A program made the position numbers and the translations under genes. DNA of 64,000 nt, taken from the NCBI RefSeq assembly GCF_964355755.1, contig NC_092676.1, forward strand, positions 17,466,288 to 17,530,287. Direction: 5' to 3'. Shown one piece after another: positions 10,484 to 23,133 of this stretch (position 1 is its first letter; each line of letters starts with the position of its first letter). The notes below the pieces were generated by a model, which was given only the letters and a program-made list of their open reading frames with translations, did not search any database and was not told the DNA's origin. Origin of the DNA: Antedon mediterranea. Taxonomy: Eukaryota; Echinodermata; Crinoidea; Comatulida; Antedonidae.

Positions 10484-13400
10484 TTAGGTACACCTGTTTT
10501 TCACACGTATCTTGTATGGTTTAGTCGTCAACGTAATCCCAAGATCACCATCGAGTGATGGAGGTGGACTGCCAGTTGGAAAATCAAATTGGAAATGTTG
10601 TATGAGAAATGTAAAGAAAAGAAATATTTCCATCTTGGCTAATGGCTTACCCAAACACATTCTGCGACCTGAAAAAAATATTTAAAAATAACATGACACC
10701 AAGTAAAACAAGGCCATAAACATGGCTGCAGTCGCTTGCTTAAATTAGTGTTTAACGACCGACAAACCGACCGACCAACCAACTATTCGACCAACCGACC
10801 AACATAGTGGGCTGTAGAGTAGAGTAAAAATACTACAGTGGATGCTGCAATTTAAATGAGAAGGTGTTAGATGAGAAAGAAAATATTATAGATTATCAGA
10901 AGAGGTGGCAAGAGGAGAAAACCAAGGGCTGAAAAAGAAAGCCCTACATAGAGATTCTTGATATTATTAAAGAAAGGTTGTAAAAAAAAAATCGAGTAAG
11001 AAGATTGCACATTAAGGTTTAACTCGCAGTGCGCGTGGAAAAATCTGCGCACTCATGGCAAATTGTCTGAAACGTACTCTAATTTCATCGAAAATAAATT
11101 TTGACAATTTTGACCATTTTAAGCGCGCGTACTCATGCGTTATATGCGCTATGCACGTAATTGTATTGCCTTATGATGAAATATGACCTGAAATTTATTT
11201 ATGCTTGTGAAGATACGATTACAGACGTGATTTCGTTAAATCGTGCGTAGACCGCGTAATTTTTGATTGCGCACCGTAAAAAATAACCACATCGATTCCT
11301 GGCCATAAGGAATATACTGTAAAAAATGGACCTAGATTAGCTAGGTGAAACTGATATCAAGACAAGACCATATAGCCTACAAGTTAGTGTTTAGCTACCG
11401 ACCGACATAGTGAGCTGTAGAGTAGAAAAATACGTGGGTATTCAAGTACAGTGTGGGTTATACAATCGTTCAAGACAAATATGTACATAAGTTCCTTCTC
11501 AAATCAAGGCAGAATGCCGGGCTCACCTTCATCATTATGAACTCGTATCTGACCTTTATCCTATAATTGACTGCCACAAATTCATACTAGTTGCTGTTAC
11601 AGCCGTTAATTTGCATTGGATTATAGGCTTATGTAACCATACGTTTAATAGTTTTTATTCTTATTTAATTTATGTTGGTATTTTTAATATTTTTTTAGTA
11701 TTGTTTAATTTCGATGTGTCTGATGTTTCTTACAAACATGAAGTTCTAATAGGTATCTAATTTGTTTAATGTTTTCATCACAATAGACAAAATTAACAGT
11801 AATTTTAAATTTGCATATTGTTAAACTTCTTCTCCAATCAACACAAATGACTTTTCCACTTTGCTGTCACGCAAGTTGTTTAATCGACAACCGACTGAAT
11901 ACGGTAAAGCTGTCATTTCCCTAATAAATACAAAATGTATGTACCTCCACCGAAAGTTAACAGATTTTCGTTCGTCAAAATTCTTCCATTTTCATCAAGA
12001 AACCGTTCAGGAACAAAATCATAAGGCTTTTTCCATATGGCTTCATCATGATGTACTGCCCTAAAAATAAAATAAAAGTAAAAACTGTTTTTTAAACATT
12101 AGCCCTCTATTTTTTCCTTCATGTACGTTGTAAACTAGAGTTTACTGTTGGTTGAGAAAATAAATGTAAAAAATAAACAGAAACCACGAAACATACCACA
12201 AATTGGCGACAATCATCGTCCCTGGTGGTATGGTGTATCCACTGACTGATATAGTTTCATTTGTCTTCCTTGGGATTAACGGACTAGCTGAACTGATTCG
12301 TTGCGACTCGCATATTACCGCTGTCGTATACGGCATTTCTGTCTGATCCTTAAGTTCTGGATTCCGGTTTAATCCTATAATCTAGAATAAAATCTATTAT
12401 TTAAGATCTACCGAATATAATGAATAAGTATATGCGTATATTTTAGGAAAACATAACGCATGAAATGAATGTTTCAGACTGGATTCAACAAATGTGTTTA
12501 CCTTTTCAATTTCGAGAAAAACTTTCTCCTGAATCTCTGGGTGTAACCCCATGTGCAGAATCACCCATGACAACGTAGAAGATGTTGTTTCTGTTCCTGC
12601 TAGGAATATATTAGTTAAATTCATCTTGATAACTTCGTTATTAAAATTATCAGGGTCGATATATTCTTGTCCAATTGCAGCATCGATGAAATCACGATTA
12701 TCATCTACCTGATAGGTTTGTCGGTGTGATTTGATTTCGTGAGTTAGGAAATCGTAAAAAGACACCCAAATTTTCTTGTCGCAATCAATAGTTTTCTTTT
12801 GGAATACACGTGCTAATGGAATGAAATCATACGCTCTTCCCTGAATCTGCAGTACCTGGAAAGCCAACTCTACTATTTCGAGGAACTCTTCATCGTTGTG
12901 TTCGTGGGTTTTGTTGAATATCAATCTGCACATGATGTTCGACACGCTTACTGAAATAAGCATTTTAATGTCAACAACTCCATTTTTCTCCTGGAAAATA
13001 AAATTATATTTATTGGAATATCTGCCAGAATGGCACGAGGTTATGAAGTCAATCGGGTGTGTGTGTTTCTTCTCTGTTTATTAGTAGCAGGATTACTAAA
13101 AAAGTTATTTCTCGATTTGCATAAGATTTTAAAGGATGGTTTCATAGCTGTATGGGGACACGTGTTTCAATGTGCATATGCCTAGGTCAAATATCAAAGC
13201 TGACCACAGCAATGAACAGTTTCACCAGGGAGTTTACAACTCCCTGGTTTCACCAAAAAGATTTTCATTGTAAAGCCGATTATTACGTGTTTATTGATAT
13301 GTGAAATTGGCGGATTTGTGCTCTCAGAGTGCCCTTCTAGTTTATGTAATGCGATTGGATCATAAGTAAAATAAATAAAGGATGAATATAATAAAATGAT

Positions 13401-16400
13401 CAATACAGCTTAAAATGTACACATCTGTTAAAATTAAATTTGAAAAAAAAAACTCGCACACCTTCCAGTAAAAATAATTATGTTAAAGGCCAAATGCAGG
13501 CAAAAATAAAAAAATTCCATTCCAGTAACTATTGATCTAGCCTATAGCACATTATTATGTGTAGTCATTTTTTTTTTGTGAGTGTTAAACAATTTAATCA
13601 GTGGGGATACAGTGGAGGATAGTTCAAATTACCTACAGTAATTTACACAAAGGCATTCATAAAATTATGTAAAATAAACGGTTTGGCAAAACACGATATA
13701 AATACGTTATTATAACTTTAATTTTTATTCAACTTCAGATTTCCCTTTTTTTTTAAAATGATCAACCATTTCCCCATTTTTTTTTCGTTTTTTAAAAATG
13801 TTAAACTATCCAACTAAAAAAAAGGGGTCTGGCGTGTTTTTCTGAACTTCATGGATGCGCTGCCTGAAGGGTAAAATATTGGTTAATGTTCATGCAAGAA
13901 ATTTAGACATTGTAGTTTTGATAGTATATCGGTAGCTTTGTACCATCAGAAGAAGAAATTGCATTATCACAGTTTTTATTATTAGTTCTTTGTAGATTCA
14001 ATTTAGATTAGATTATTTAATTTGACTGATGGATTAAAATGTTAATAGTAAAACCTTTAATAGAGAAACTAATTTGTTGATTTCCTCAGCAATTTGCTTT
14101 TCCATACATCGTTTTCCAAAGCCAAATTCTCGTAAAGTGTTCACAACAAACTGTCTCTGAGTCCGCCATTTGTCACCATAAGGTTGATCGAATATACCTT
14201 TGGAATAATAAACGTGAATTTATGAGATTTAAAATAAAAGGTATGATTAACATATAGTTTCAATTTCAAATTAATCAATAAAAACAGAATAGGCCAGTGT
14301 GATTATGTGATACAACATTTAATAGGGAGGTTTCGCAACCTTACGAATACGATAACGAAAACGGATACGTCACACATTTGTGAAACATTTGAGCTGATCC
14401 CCATTTCATATTCGTAAAGCGTGTGTGTGTTGACGAATATCACCAGTCATATTCGTAACTACAAAACGAGTATAGTTTTTGATCTATTTTGCACATTTTG
14501 CATTTGAATCAGGAATGATTCATGATTATAATATAATTATACTTTTATTGAAAGTAATTTACTAAAGTAATTTACTAAAATGCCTGGTAAATTTTGATAA
14601 ATAGCAATTTTTAAAGTCTTCACTCGCTTTGATGTTACGCTAGGCCTAGGCAGCCAAGCACCAAACAACACGTACCTGCGCTTACCTCACATTTACCGCA
14701 GTCATATTTTGGGAGGCGCCCTCAATATTTCGTTGCCATGCGAAACAGATTTTTACTGGCTTACGAAAAACGAATACGTGTGCGTGACGTATCCGTTTTC
14801 GTTATCGTATTCGTAAGATTGCGAAACCTCCCTATATTAGCCCTTCAACCTTGCCTAAACCACCAGACAGTATTTTTATTGGAACCATAATTTTATCTGT
14901 GGGATCTAAGCTATAAATGGTAAGATTAGAGAGGTTTCGCAATCTTACGTATACAATAACGAAAACGGATACGTCACGCACACGTATTCGTTTTCGTAAG
15001 CCATAAAAAAAATCTGTTTCGCATGGCAACGAAATATTGAGGCGCGTCCAAAATATGACTGCGGTAAATTTGAGCAAAGCGACAGGTACGTGTTGCTTGG
15101 TGCTTGGCTGCCTAGGCCTAGCGTAACATCAAAGCGAGTGAGGACTTTAAAAACTTCTATTTATCAAAATTGAATTGGCATTTTAGTAAATTACTTCAGT
15201 AAATTACTTCCAATAAATCTATAATTATATTATAATCATGAATCATTCCTGATTCAAATGCAAAATGTGCAAAATAGATCAAAAACTATACTCGTTTTGT
15301 AGTTACGAATATGACTGGTGATATTCGTCAACACGAATACGCTTTACGAATATGAAATGGGGATCAGCTCAAAAGTTTCACAAATGTATGACGTATCCGT
15401 TTTCGTTATCGTATTCGTAAGGTTGCGAAACCTCCCTAATAAGAATAATGTTTAACAAGGCCATATAGATGGCTGCACTCGCGTGCTTAGTGTTTACCGA
15501 CCGACCGACCAACCTACCAACTGACCGAAATTACTGAACATGTTTAAAAATGTTGAAATGTTTAAAAACAGTTATATTTTTTTAATTTACACGTGCGTAG
15601 CCTGTCACTTTTGACGTGCTCGTATAACGTAATTTCGAGTTGAAAAGTAAGTCAAGAAAACAGAAATCGGGCAAAAAAAGTGCGCAATAACATTTAACGC
15701 GCAGTGCGCGCGCAAAAATCTGCGCACTCATGGCTATTTTGTAAACGCTTAAAATTGCCTGAAACGTAGCCTACTCTTATTTCATCGAAAATAAATTTTG
15801 AAAATTTTAGGCGCGCGTACGCATGCGTTACATGCGCTACGCACATAATTGTATTGCCATATGATGATTTATGCCCTGAAATTTATGAGTACCAAATTTT
15901 ATTTAATTGTGATTCATGGTTGTGAAGATATGATTACAAACGTGATTTCGTTAAATCATGCGTAGACCACGTAATTTTTTATTGCGCACCGTGAGAACAT
16001 AACCACATCGATTCCTGGCCATCAGGAATATACTGTGAAAAATTGACTTAGCTAGATTAAACTGATATCAAGATAAGGTCAGAAAGCGATAAAACGCATA
16101 GTGATACCGGACCGACAGACGGACCGACAGACAGACCGACAGACCGACAGACCGACCGACAGAGTGAACTATAGAGTCGCTTCCACGCGACTAAAAACTA
16201 CTGAAGCATCTATAGATACTCGCGTCCCAGATGCAGTACAGTACTTTAGGTATTTATATAAACTATAGACCGGTAAAATAAGATCTGTTTTTAATAATCT
16301 TACCCTCTTTGTTTGGATTAGAAAACTGTCGCTGACTCCAGAAATGGTGATGATTACTTGTTTCGGTTCTTCGAAGAATGTCTTTTATTAGTTGAGTATT

Positions 16401-17080
16401 GCTGACAGTCACGACCATTACATCACCTAGGTTAAAAGAAAAATGAATTAATAACTTAAAGCTCTTTCTATCAAATTTGTTTGACAAAAAAGTGTGATTA
16501 TGCCCAAATATGGTAGTGATATGCCCAAATATGGTAGTGATATGACATCATCATGACATCATATTATTTTGTCACATAAAGTTTGATATTGTAGACAGAG
16601 CTTTATACCAACCAAAAGTTTATACTGAATTGAATATATATTAAAATATTGTAGAACACTTAAAAGTCTTTTTATTATATTTAGATCTTGTATTCATACA
16701 TAAAGAAATATAATCCTCCGTGATCAATAATAAGAAATACATGATAGAAAGAAATAGTAAATCATAATAAATTATTCACATTTAAAGATATCCAAAAAAT
16801 CCCACTCTCAAATGACTATTTTTCTAAAAAAAAATATTATTTTAACAATAACATTACCTAGCATAATGCTGAAAATATCTCCATATTTCTTCCTAATTCT
16901 ATTGAAATCATAATGAACAGAAGGAGAAAGCGATAAAATACTGCCGACGAAAGGAATTCCAATCGGACCTGGAGGAAAGTTCCAAGTAGGCCAGCGTTTC
17001 AAAAAATGAAGTACAATTATAAAACAGATTACGGTTGCCGTGAGTGCAGCAGTAAATGATTCCAAATAATAATTTTCCAT
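10484..17080 (-). CDS. Cytochrome P450, CYP2-like (clan 2), gene 2 of tandem array
   Basis: Seven exons: 17080-16858, 16426-16304, 14197-14055, 12990-12502, 12381-12197, 12060-11945 and 10668-10484. They total 1464 nt, that is 487 residues plus TAA, with the same intron phases as its neighbours (1, 1, 0, 0, 2, 1). Motifs are an N-terminal anchor, FPPGPIGIP, I-helix AGTETTSS, ExxR as CESQR, VPERF and the heme loop FGGGRRMCLG with cysteine near 431. It is the most divergent of the three in exons 1, 2, 5 and 7, for example LGKPLAKMEIF after the heme cysteine against LGMSLAKMELF in genes 1 and 3. The locus is about twice the length of its neighbours because intron 2 carries an inverted MITE pair and a GACAGACC element and intron 6 carries another GACAGACC element. 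It appears intact. Substrate unknown. Confidence 0.93.
10711..11431. repeat. GACAGACC-array dispersed element, copy 2 (diverged)
   Basis: Lies in the last intron of P450 gene 2. It starts aacaaggccat...atggctgca, has short GACC-type arrays near 10756-10803 and 11396-11407, each followed by catagtg(g/a)gctgtagagtaga, and shares the ctgcgcactcatggca and cgatt(c)ctggccataaggaat core with copies at 3132 and 15450. It is older or a different subfamily: the terminal hairpin seen in the other copies is absent. Confidence 0.65.
13224..13250. repeat. Perfect hairpin ACCAGGGAGTT / AACTCCCTGGT
   Basis: An 11-bp perfect stem with a three-base loop in intron 3 of P450 gene 2. A related stem, GACCAGGGA against TCCCTGGTC, occurs at about 19769-19798, so this is probably the end of a dispersed element and not a gene-specific signal. 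Confidence 0.5.
14325..14832. mobile_element. 508-bp TIR element (MITE), copy A
   Basis: Starts GGGAGGTTTCGCAACC and ends with the near-inverse ATTGCGAAACCTCCC. The terminal inverted repeats extend about 50 bp (..cgataacgaaaacggatacgtcac). TA flanks both ends (14323-14324 and 14833-14834), suggesting a TA target duplication as in Tc1/mariner-type elements. No transposase frame is present. Lies in intron 2 of P450 gene 2. An inverted copy of the same length follows at 14929. Confidence 0.85.
14929..15436. mobile_element. 508-bp TIR element (MITE), copy B, inverted
   Basis: Same element as 14325-14832 but in opposite orientation along its internal sequence: the block gcaaaatgtgcaaaatagat and the block ccccatttcatattcgtaaagc appear reverse-complemented. 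Flanked by TA at 14927-14928 and 15437-15438. Separated from copy A by about 96 bp of unrelated sequence. Confidence 0.85.
15450..16195. repeat. GACAGACC-array dispersed element, copy 3
   Basis: Directly follows the second MITE in intron 2 of P450 gene 2. It starts aacaaggccatatagatggc, has GACC arrays at about 15498-15530 and 16109-16165, and ends with the hairpin AGTCGC ttccac GCGACT followed by taaaaacta. Nearly identical over most of its length to the copy at 3132-3955. Confidence 0.75.
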
Positions 17081-17428
17081 TTTAAAAACGCAATCCTTAT
17101 ATTAAATTATTCAACGTTCCTGCTCTTCAAAATGAAAATCGACAATAACCACCCCCGGATAATAACCATCAGGAGGACAACCCGTTTGGACTGTACCATT
17201 GTTAGAGTTGGAGGTGTTTTTTTTACAATATTGCGACTACAATACATTTGGTTACTTACTTTATACGCCTTTGAATTCTTAGCAAATTTAATTAGAGTGT
17301 TTTTTTTTGTTTTTTTTTTTTTTGATTAAATTAATATAATATATATCTTGTTTACAAAACAATCATTTATATATTATAGGCCTAGATATGAAAAATAAAA
17401 AAACCCTAACAATGATACAGTTCATAAT

Positions 17429-17552
17429 GGGTGGGTATTGTCCTGGTTGTCAATATCCGGGTTTTTTCCTATTCTCTGAAATGTGACCTTCAATCGATCA
17501 GTAGGAAGGAAATCACTACCCGGACAATAACCACCAGGACAATCACCCACAC
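17429..17552. repeat. Short palindromic element
   Basis: The left arm GTGGGTATTGTCCTGG and following ttgtcaatatccggg are mirrored by cccggacaataaccaccagg and acaatcacccac on the right. A related sequence with the same orientation as the right arm lies at about 17143-17190 (acaataaccacccccgga..), so these may be parts of one MITE family inserted upstream of P450 gene 2. Confidence 0.55.
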
Positions 17553-17614
17553 ACATTTGTGCTGCAGTGGAATATATATTCACTTGTTACAGTGAGGAAT
17601 TTAACATGTATGTC

Positions 17615-18827
17615 CAGTGGCGTATCCAGGATTTTGAAGTCGGGGGGGGGGGGGAATTGCCAATTTGCCGACAAAATCAGCGTCATTACCTGTACTGTAC
17701 ATGCCTAGGCCTATACATCAATATGTTCTAGGATTGCATAGGCCTAGTCATGTTGTCTTATAGGGATAACGATGCAAAATTAAAACCAAATTAAACATTA
17801 TCTGTTAGTATGTTGTATTAATATTACAATAAAGAAAGAATTACGAAAATCTGACTTGTAGTTTTCGAAATATAGGGTCTAAAACATCGACGAAAATGAT
17901 CGTTTTTAGCCACGAAAAGAAGTAAAACAATTTGCGGCCTCAGTCGACAATTCTATTAACTGTGCCATTTTTGGTTAAAATAATTACATATAATTACGTT
18001 TTTTAGTAATTTATTTTATATATCACCATTAGAAATATCAATAAAACATGTTATTAAATGCTTATATACGGAAGCGTATATAAAGTTGTTTAATTAACGG
18101 AATTCGGACAAATTCATTGCTCTAACTTTGTGTGTAGTTCGATCAGAGAGATTCATGGTAGGCCTACACGCGCGAGAGCAAACATTCCGCTGCGGGTGAT
18201 TCGCATCCACCAATCAAAACAGCCAGAATCCAAAATCATTCAACCGTGAGCAATGCCAATCACGAGAAAGCTCAGCTTTGATTGGCTTACGATGACATCA
18301 TATCACAAAATGGTGGTTTAGTAGTTGAGCCTCCCTCCCGGACTATTCTGTTCCAAAAATGAAATACATGGATATTTTTTATGGTATGTGTGCTTTTTCT
18401 TTAGAAAATTGTAATAATAAAGGCCTCATATCGAGAAAAAAAAACCGGGTTTTTTGGCACTTATAATAAATATATCTTAGAGAAAAAAGCACATGGCATG
18501 TGGAACTATATAATCTTAGCGTAGGAACCATACAAATCCGTTCCAGGTAATAAGGTATTTTGACCACATTTTTTACGTGTTTCGTTCGATGTAATGAAAA
18601 TAAAAAATAATTGATCTGAAGGGATCAATGATATGATATGTAAATAAACAAACACTCAAAAGAATTATGTTTACACTTCAATTATTGTCAGAATAATAGT
18701 TTATTCTTATTTCCCTAACTTTATTTTTTCCCGGCACCTTTGCTTACCGACGGACGCGATGATGTTCCGACGAACACGAAATCAGGGGGCCCGGGCCCCC
18801 GCCCCTCCGCCTCTGGATACGCCACTG
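17615..18827. mobile_element. Non-autonomous hAT-type DNA transposon, 1213 bp
   Basis: Perfect 15-bp terminal inverted repeats, CAGTGGCGTATCCAG at the left and CTGGATACGCCACTG at the right, flanked by a perfect 8-bp target-site duplication TGTATGTC (17607-17614 and 18828-18835). The CAGTG start and 8-bp duplication are diagnostic of the hAT superfamily. The interior has a G12 run near 17642 and a GGGCCCGGGCCC-type patch near the right end but no transposase frame, so it needed enzyme in trans. The perfect duplication implies fairly recent insertion. Confidence 0.92.
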
Positions 18828-19768
18828 TGTATGTCTAGATCACTCCTTCTGCTGTATTTAATACATAAAATGCTATTGTCCAAGTGTTTGAACACCGCAA
18901 CCAACCTGTTTCAGGTAACCTGAATAACCCCTTCAAGTCACAAACTGCAGCGTATAAACCACGACCCTGTGAAGAAAGGTCATCTAAACTCTCAAATGGA
19001 CAACATCATCAGCTTTCTTGTTTATTTTCTTTACAAAACTTGAAGGCCTACATCAAAAGTATCTCGATCTGGGTGTTTTGTAGCCACACTCTTGAATCCC
19101 CTTCCTCGTGTGAATATGTACGACGTAGTCTGAACCTAAATTGGTTTCAATAGTTCGACCACAAAAAGCCTTGTCAGTATCTTCAAATCTTGCCGTTAAA
19201 GCCTCCTGACTTTATAAAAGTATGGCCACCATGCAATTCAAAGAGGTTCAGCAAATCGGCGGAGGCTTTTGGTGCTGCAGTATGTCTTGTGAATAAATGG
19301 TATAATAAATCAGAAGGACCTCTATCCAGTATTGTAGCACTCTAGAGGAGACAAAAATGTTAATCCAATTTTATGATTCAACTGTAAGGGTAATTTGCAT
19401 ACAGATCGTGTGTGTGTGGTGTGGAAAATAGTGTACTAGCTTTGGTGATCATTCCATTTGTTGTTGTGAAATTCATCTTGACATTCTTGTTGATTACCAT
19501 CTCATGTGCCTCATCAACGGCTGTACATGACAATTTATCATCATACATACATAGTTGTTTTGATGGTTATCTGTAAGCTAAAGTTAAGGTTGCAGATAAC
19601 TGTAATAAAAATCAACCATCTATTGATCAATCAATATTAATAAGAGTGGGTTTTTTTTTTTGCGTTTAGGAAACTGATTCATGAAACCTAAAAGCTTCTT
19701 TACCAGCAATTTAATCTATCATTGAATACTAACTGTAAATGCATGCACAAAAGCATTCAATAACGTCT

Positions 19769-19798
19769 GACCAGGGAGTTGTTATTAGATCCCTGGTC
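19769..19798. repeat. Hairpin GACCAGGGA / TCCCTGGTC
   Basis: A 9-bp stem with a longer loop, related in sequence to the perfect hairpin at 13224-13250. Probably a terminal structure of an unrecognised dispersed element. Confidence 0.45.
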
Positions 19799-19950
19799 TG
19801 ACCCTGCTTTACAAAGAAAAGTGTGATGTCACACTTGAACAGGAAACCGTGTATGCATGTTATTGGTAGGTACCGGTAGTACATGATCCGATCAATTACT
19901 ACCCATTCTCAAAATGTATTATACTGGTTATTACAGCCGAAAAAGTTATT

Positions 19951-21612
19951 AGGTGATCATTTAGAATAAAATGATCACCTATTGTTATTGTATGAAATCT
20001 TTATTCTTCTTTTTCTTATTGGTTATCCGCAACGAAGTTGCAGGATAACCTCTTGTGATTGTACGAAATCATCAACATCAACTTTTTATTTTTCTTCTTT
20101 CTTTCTGTATGATTTTTGTGTAACGCTTTTCTCTAAAACTTGCAAACATAACATTTTGTTACCTATGTTAACATTTTGACATTTATGTAACGTCGTCAAG
20201 CGAAGCTTTTCATGATGTTTACAATTGCGCAACGTGACGTACGCGCGATTTAACGATTTTCTCGTATTTAACATATGTCGAAAACCAAATAACATTTTAA
20301 AGTGAAACTTTGCAAAAGTTTAATTTATATCATGCGCTAACTTTCTGTTGAAAAAAAATTGCGTGTTTTACACAAAGTTACGCGCGCACGCGCATTTAAA
20401 ATTTCAAAATGCGCAAAATTAATTTATAATCAACTTTCTACGCGTTTCATGTCGTTTTAAGCATGTCAAAAATTCCCACGCGTGCGCACATTTTTACGTG
20501 TGCGGTGCGCACGTAGCATGGAAAACGATTTTTTTCGCGTGATTTATGTTTTTCCAGCTTTTTCTAGTAATTTTACCAAATTTTAAACAATTTCGACTTA
20601 AAGATACGTCATACGAGCACGTCGAATTGGACAATTTGCGCGCGTTTTTTATGAAAATGTTAAAAAATTCGTTTAAAATATGCCTTTTTTTAAACAGTCG
20701 TAATTTCTAAACTAGAAGGTCAACTTTTTGTGGATGGGATATTCTGGAAGTAGATGAGTTGTAGATATCGGATCAGGTATTAATATGGCTAACCGGACAT
20801 TTTGACGTCATCGTATGGCCACGCGAATAGAAAATTTAGGATTTTTGTATCTTTCGTCATAGCTCATCACATTGAATAGAGCGCATCTCCACTTATCCGT
20901 TTTCCATTTTCACCCCGATTTTGACATTGTCTAGGTCAATCAACTATCTTTCGCATGAGTTAAAAATATTTTAATTTTTTTGACGTCATCATGCCTAAAA
21001 ATTAATATCACGTGTGGCAGTAATTTCATCTTTACAGTAAATTTTAATCTGTTATAGCTCGTAAGAATAAAATGTGATAATCACGATTAAAACTTTTTCT
21101 GGAAGCTATTGGATTGTAGATACGAAATTATGTAAAAATGTTGCCAATCGGATGTTGTGACGTCATCATATGGCCAGTTAAATAAAAAAGGTCGTATTTT
21201 CATCTTTTGCGTCATAATTCATTACATTTAAAAGAGCGCGCATCAATATTTCACGTATTCAAATTTCTTCTACACGTTAATACGTTGTTGCTGAGATAAT
21301 TTGCTTTCGGAATTACTACCTTCGCGTTTCATTTTAAAACCGTCAACATGTTAAAAATTGCAATAAATAGCGGGTCCCGTAATTTCACCTATTCTACACT
21401 GTATGTGATATGGATACAGATTATACTGTCTATACTATATATGGATTTAAATAATAAAATTCAGCAATAACAACATATCATATTCTTCAGTTCAGGTCAT
21501 AATGCCAACGTGAACACTTCCTTTTGTCCTCAACCTATCCCCTTAATGTTAATGTTTCACCACTTGCGCGGCGGATAACCAAACTCGTCAAAGTGACGAG
21601 TTACATGTCTAG
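19951..21612 (+). mobile_element. Helitron-like element, unit 1
   Basis: Begins with a perfect stem AGGTGATCATTT / AAATGATCACCT, has a second hairpin (GGTTATCC GCAAC gaa GTTGC A GGATAACC) near 20022-20054, then tctttctgtatgatttttgtgtaac near 20097. It ends with the hairpin ACTCGTCA aag TGACGAGT, a short spacer and CTAG followed by T at about 21609-21612. A hairpin just before CTRR with T outside is the classic Helitron 3' terminus. The interior carries repeated gacgtcat...tggcca motifs and no Rep/helicase frame. The same end structures recur in unit 2 and at 55587-56250. Confidence 0.55.
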
Positions 21613-23133
21613 TTATTTATTTCTCTCTGTACAGATTTTGTGTAACAAATATCTCAAAAAGTTTAATGTTAATGATTACCAAAATTTTACAATGTCTTTC
21701 AAATACGTTAACTTAGTCCTAATAAGCTTTTCAGCGTGATCACTCATCCGTGACGTAACGTATACGCCATTTTGTGAAATCACATTATCAATCATATCTC
21801 CATAATTCATTATCACATATTAATGAAAATCACTACACGTAAACTTGAGGTCAAGGTAAAAAATATTAGCAAATAAAAACTCGGGCGTTTCAAAGTCATG
21901 CGCGTGAAATCGCGCGTTGAAATTTTAAAAAGCTCAACATTTAGTTTTTATCAATTTAGAGCATGAAATAGGCCATTTGCGTGTTTCAAAAAATTACTGC
22001 GCAAAAACACATTTTTGCGCACGCGATTTTTAAAAAGGGTAAAAAATAAAATTTGATGTATACATCATATTCTACTCACAATCCTTAGTACATTCTCCGA
22101 CTTTGAGTCCATTCCGACTTAAAATAACGCTATACGAGCACGTTAAAAATGACAAAATCCGCACATTAATTGTACAAAAGTGCTAAAAATGGTAAAAAAT
22201 AAGGCCTTTTTAAAATGAATATAACTCTTCAGAATGGCAGGTGACCCCCAATTTTTTTAACTTATTATGGAAGCCAATAAGTTGTAGATATAAATATATA
22301 TACATATTAGACGTACAAAATGGTATGACGTCATCAAATGGCCACTTGAATTTAAAAATTAGTAATTATTATCTTTTTGTGTGGGTGATCACATTCAATA
22401 GAGCGCATCTCCGTTATTTGATCCCGATTTTCGGACACATTTTAGTATGTGCTTGCTCAATTAATTATCTTTCTCATAAGTTGTCAACATTTTTATTTGA
22501 TGACGTCATCACGCGTAAAAACTTGAATAACCTAGGTCGTGTAATTTCAGCTACACCATACATTTGAATATCTTATAGCTCCTCAGAATTAAAGGTGACC
22601 TTGAAGATTATAATTTATTATGAAAGCTGATGAAATGTAGATATGAATTCGAATAAAAATTAAGCCTATCGGATGTTGTGATGTTATCATATGGCCAGTT
22701 GAAGTTAAAAAGTAGTTTTTAAATTTCTTTAGTCGAAGTTATACAAATTTCAAAGAGCGCGCATTGCGCTTCTACGTGTCAAATTCTCTTCCAATCCTTA
22801 TATTTATTTGCTCAATTCATTATCTTTCGAAATTGTCATCTTCGAGTTTATTTTGATAATTCCATCATACCAAAAAATTAGAACTTGATGTGTGTCCCAT
22901 AATTTCACCTATGCTACACTGTATATAGATATACAGTATATACTGTACATATTGTATATGGCATATAATAGGCACAACTCAGCACTATAATCGTATGCAT
23001 CATGTCATAGGATGGCGTACATCAACTTTTTACGATCGTATGTTAAGGTACGTGCATGTTTCAAAAATGTTAATTTCATTAAAATGATAAAAATGATCAC
23101 CTATAATTCGTCAAAGTGACGAATTAAATTCTA
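21613..23133 (+). mobile_element. Helitron-like element, unit 2
   Basis: Directly abuts unit 1. It opens with tctctctgtacagattttgtgtaac, homologous to the position near 20097 in unit 1, carries related gacgtcat...tggcca blocks, and ends with tgatcacctat then hairpin AATTCGTCA aag TGACGAATT and ttaaattCTAG followed by T. The hairpin differs from that of unit 1 by a compensated base pair (TTC/GAA against CTC/GAG). No coding frame for Rep or helicase, so non-autonomous. Confidence 0.55.

Noticed and set aside
14832-15077. 81-codon minus-strand open frame
   Set aside because: Spans the MITE copy B terminal repeat and the spacer; it is a by-product of transposon sequence.
10484-17080. P450 gene 2 as a pseudogene because of its long, transposon-filled introns
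   Set aside because: All seven exons keep frame, splice sites and catalytic motifs, with a normal stop.
19951-23133. CRISPR-like or satellite array, because of recurrent short palindromes
   Set aside because: The palindromes are few, unevenly spaced and located at element ends; this is eukaryotic transposon DNA.
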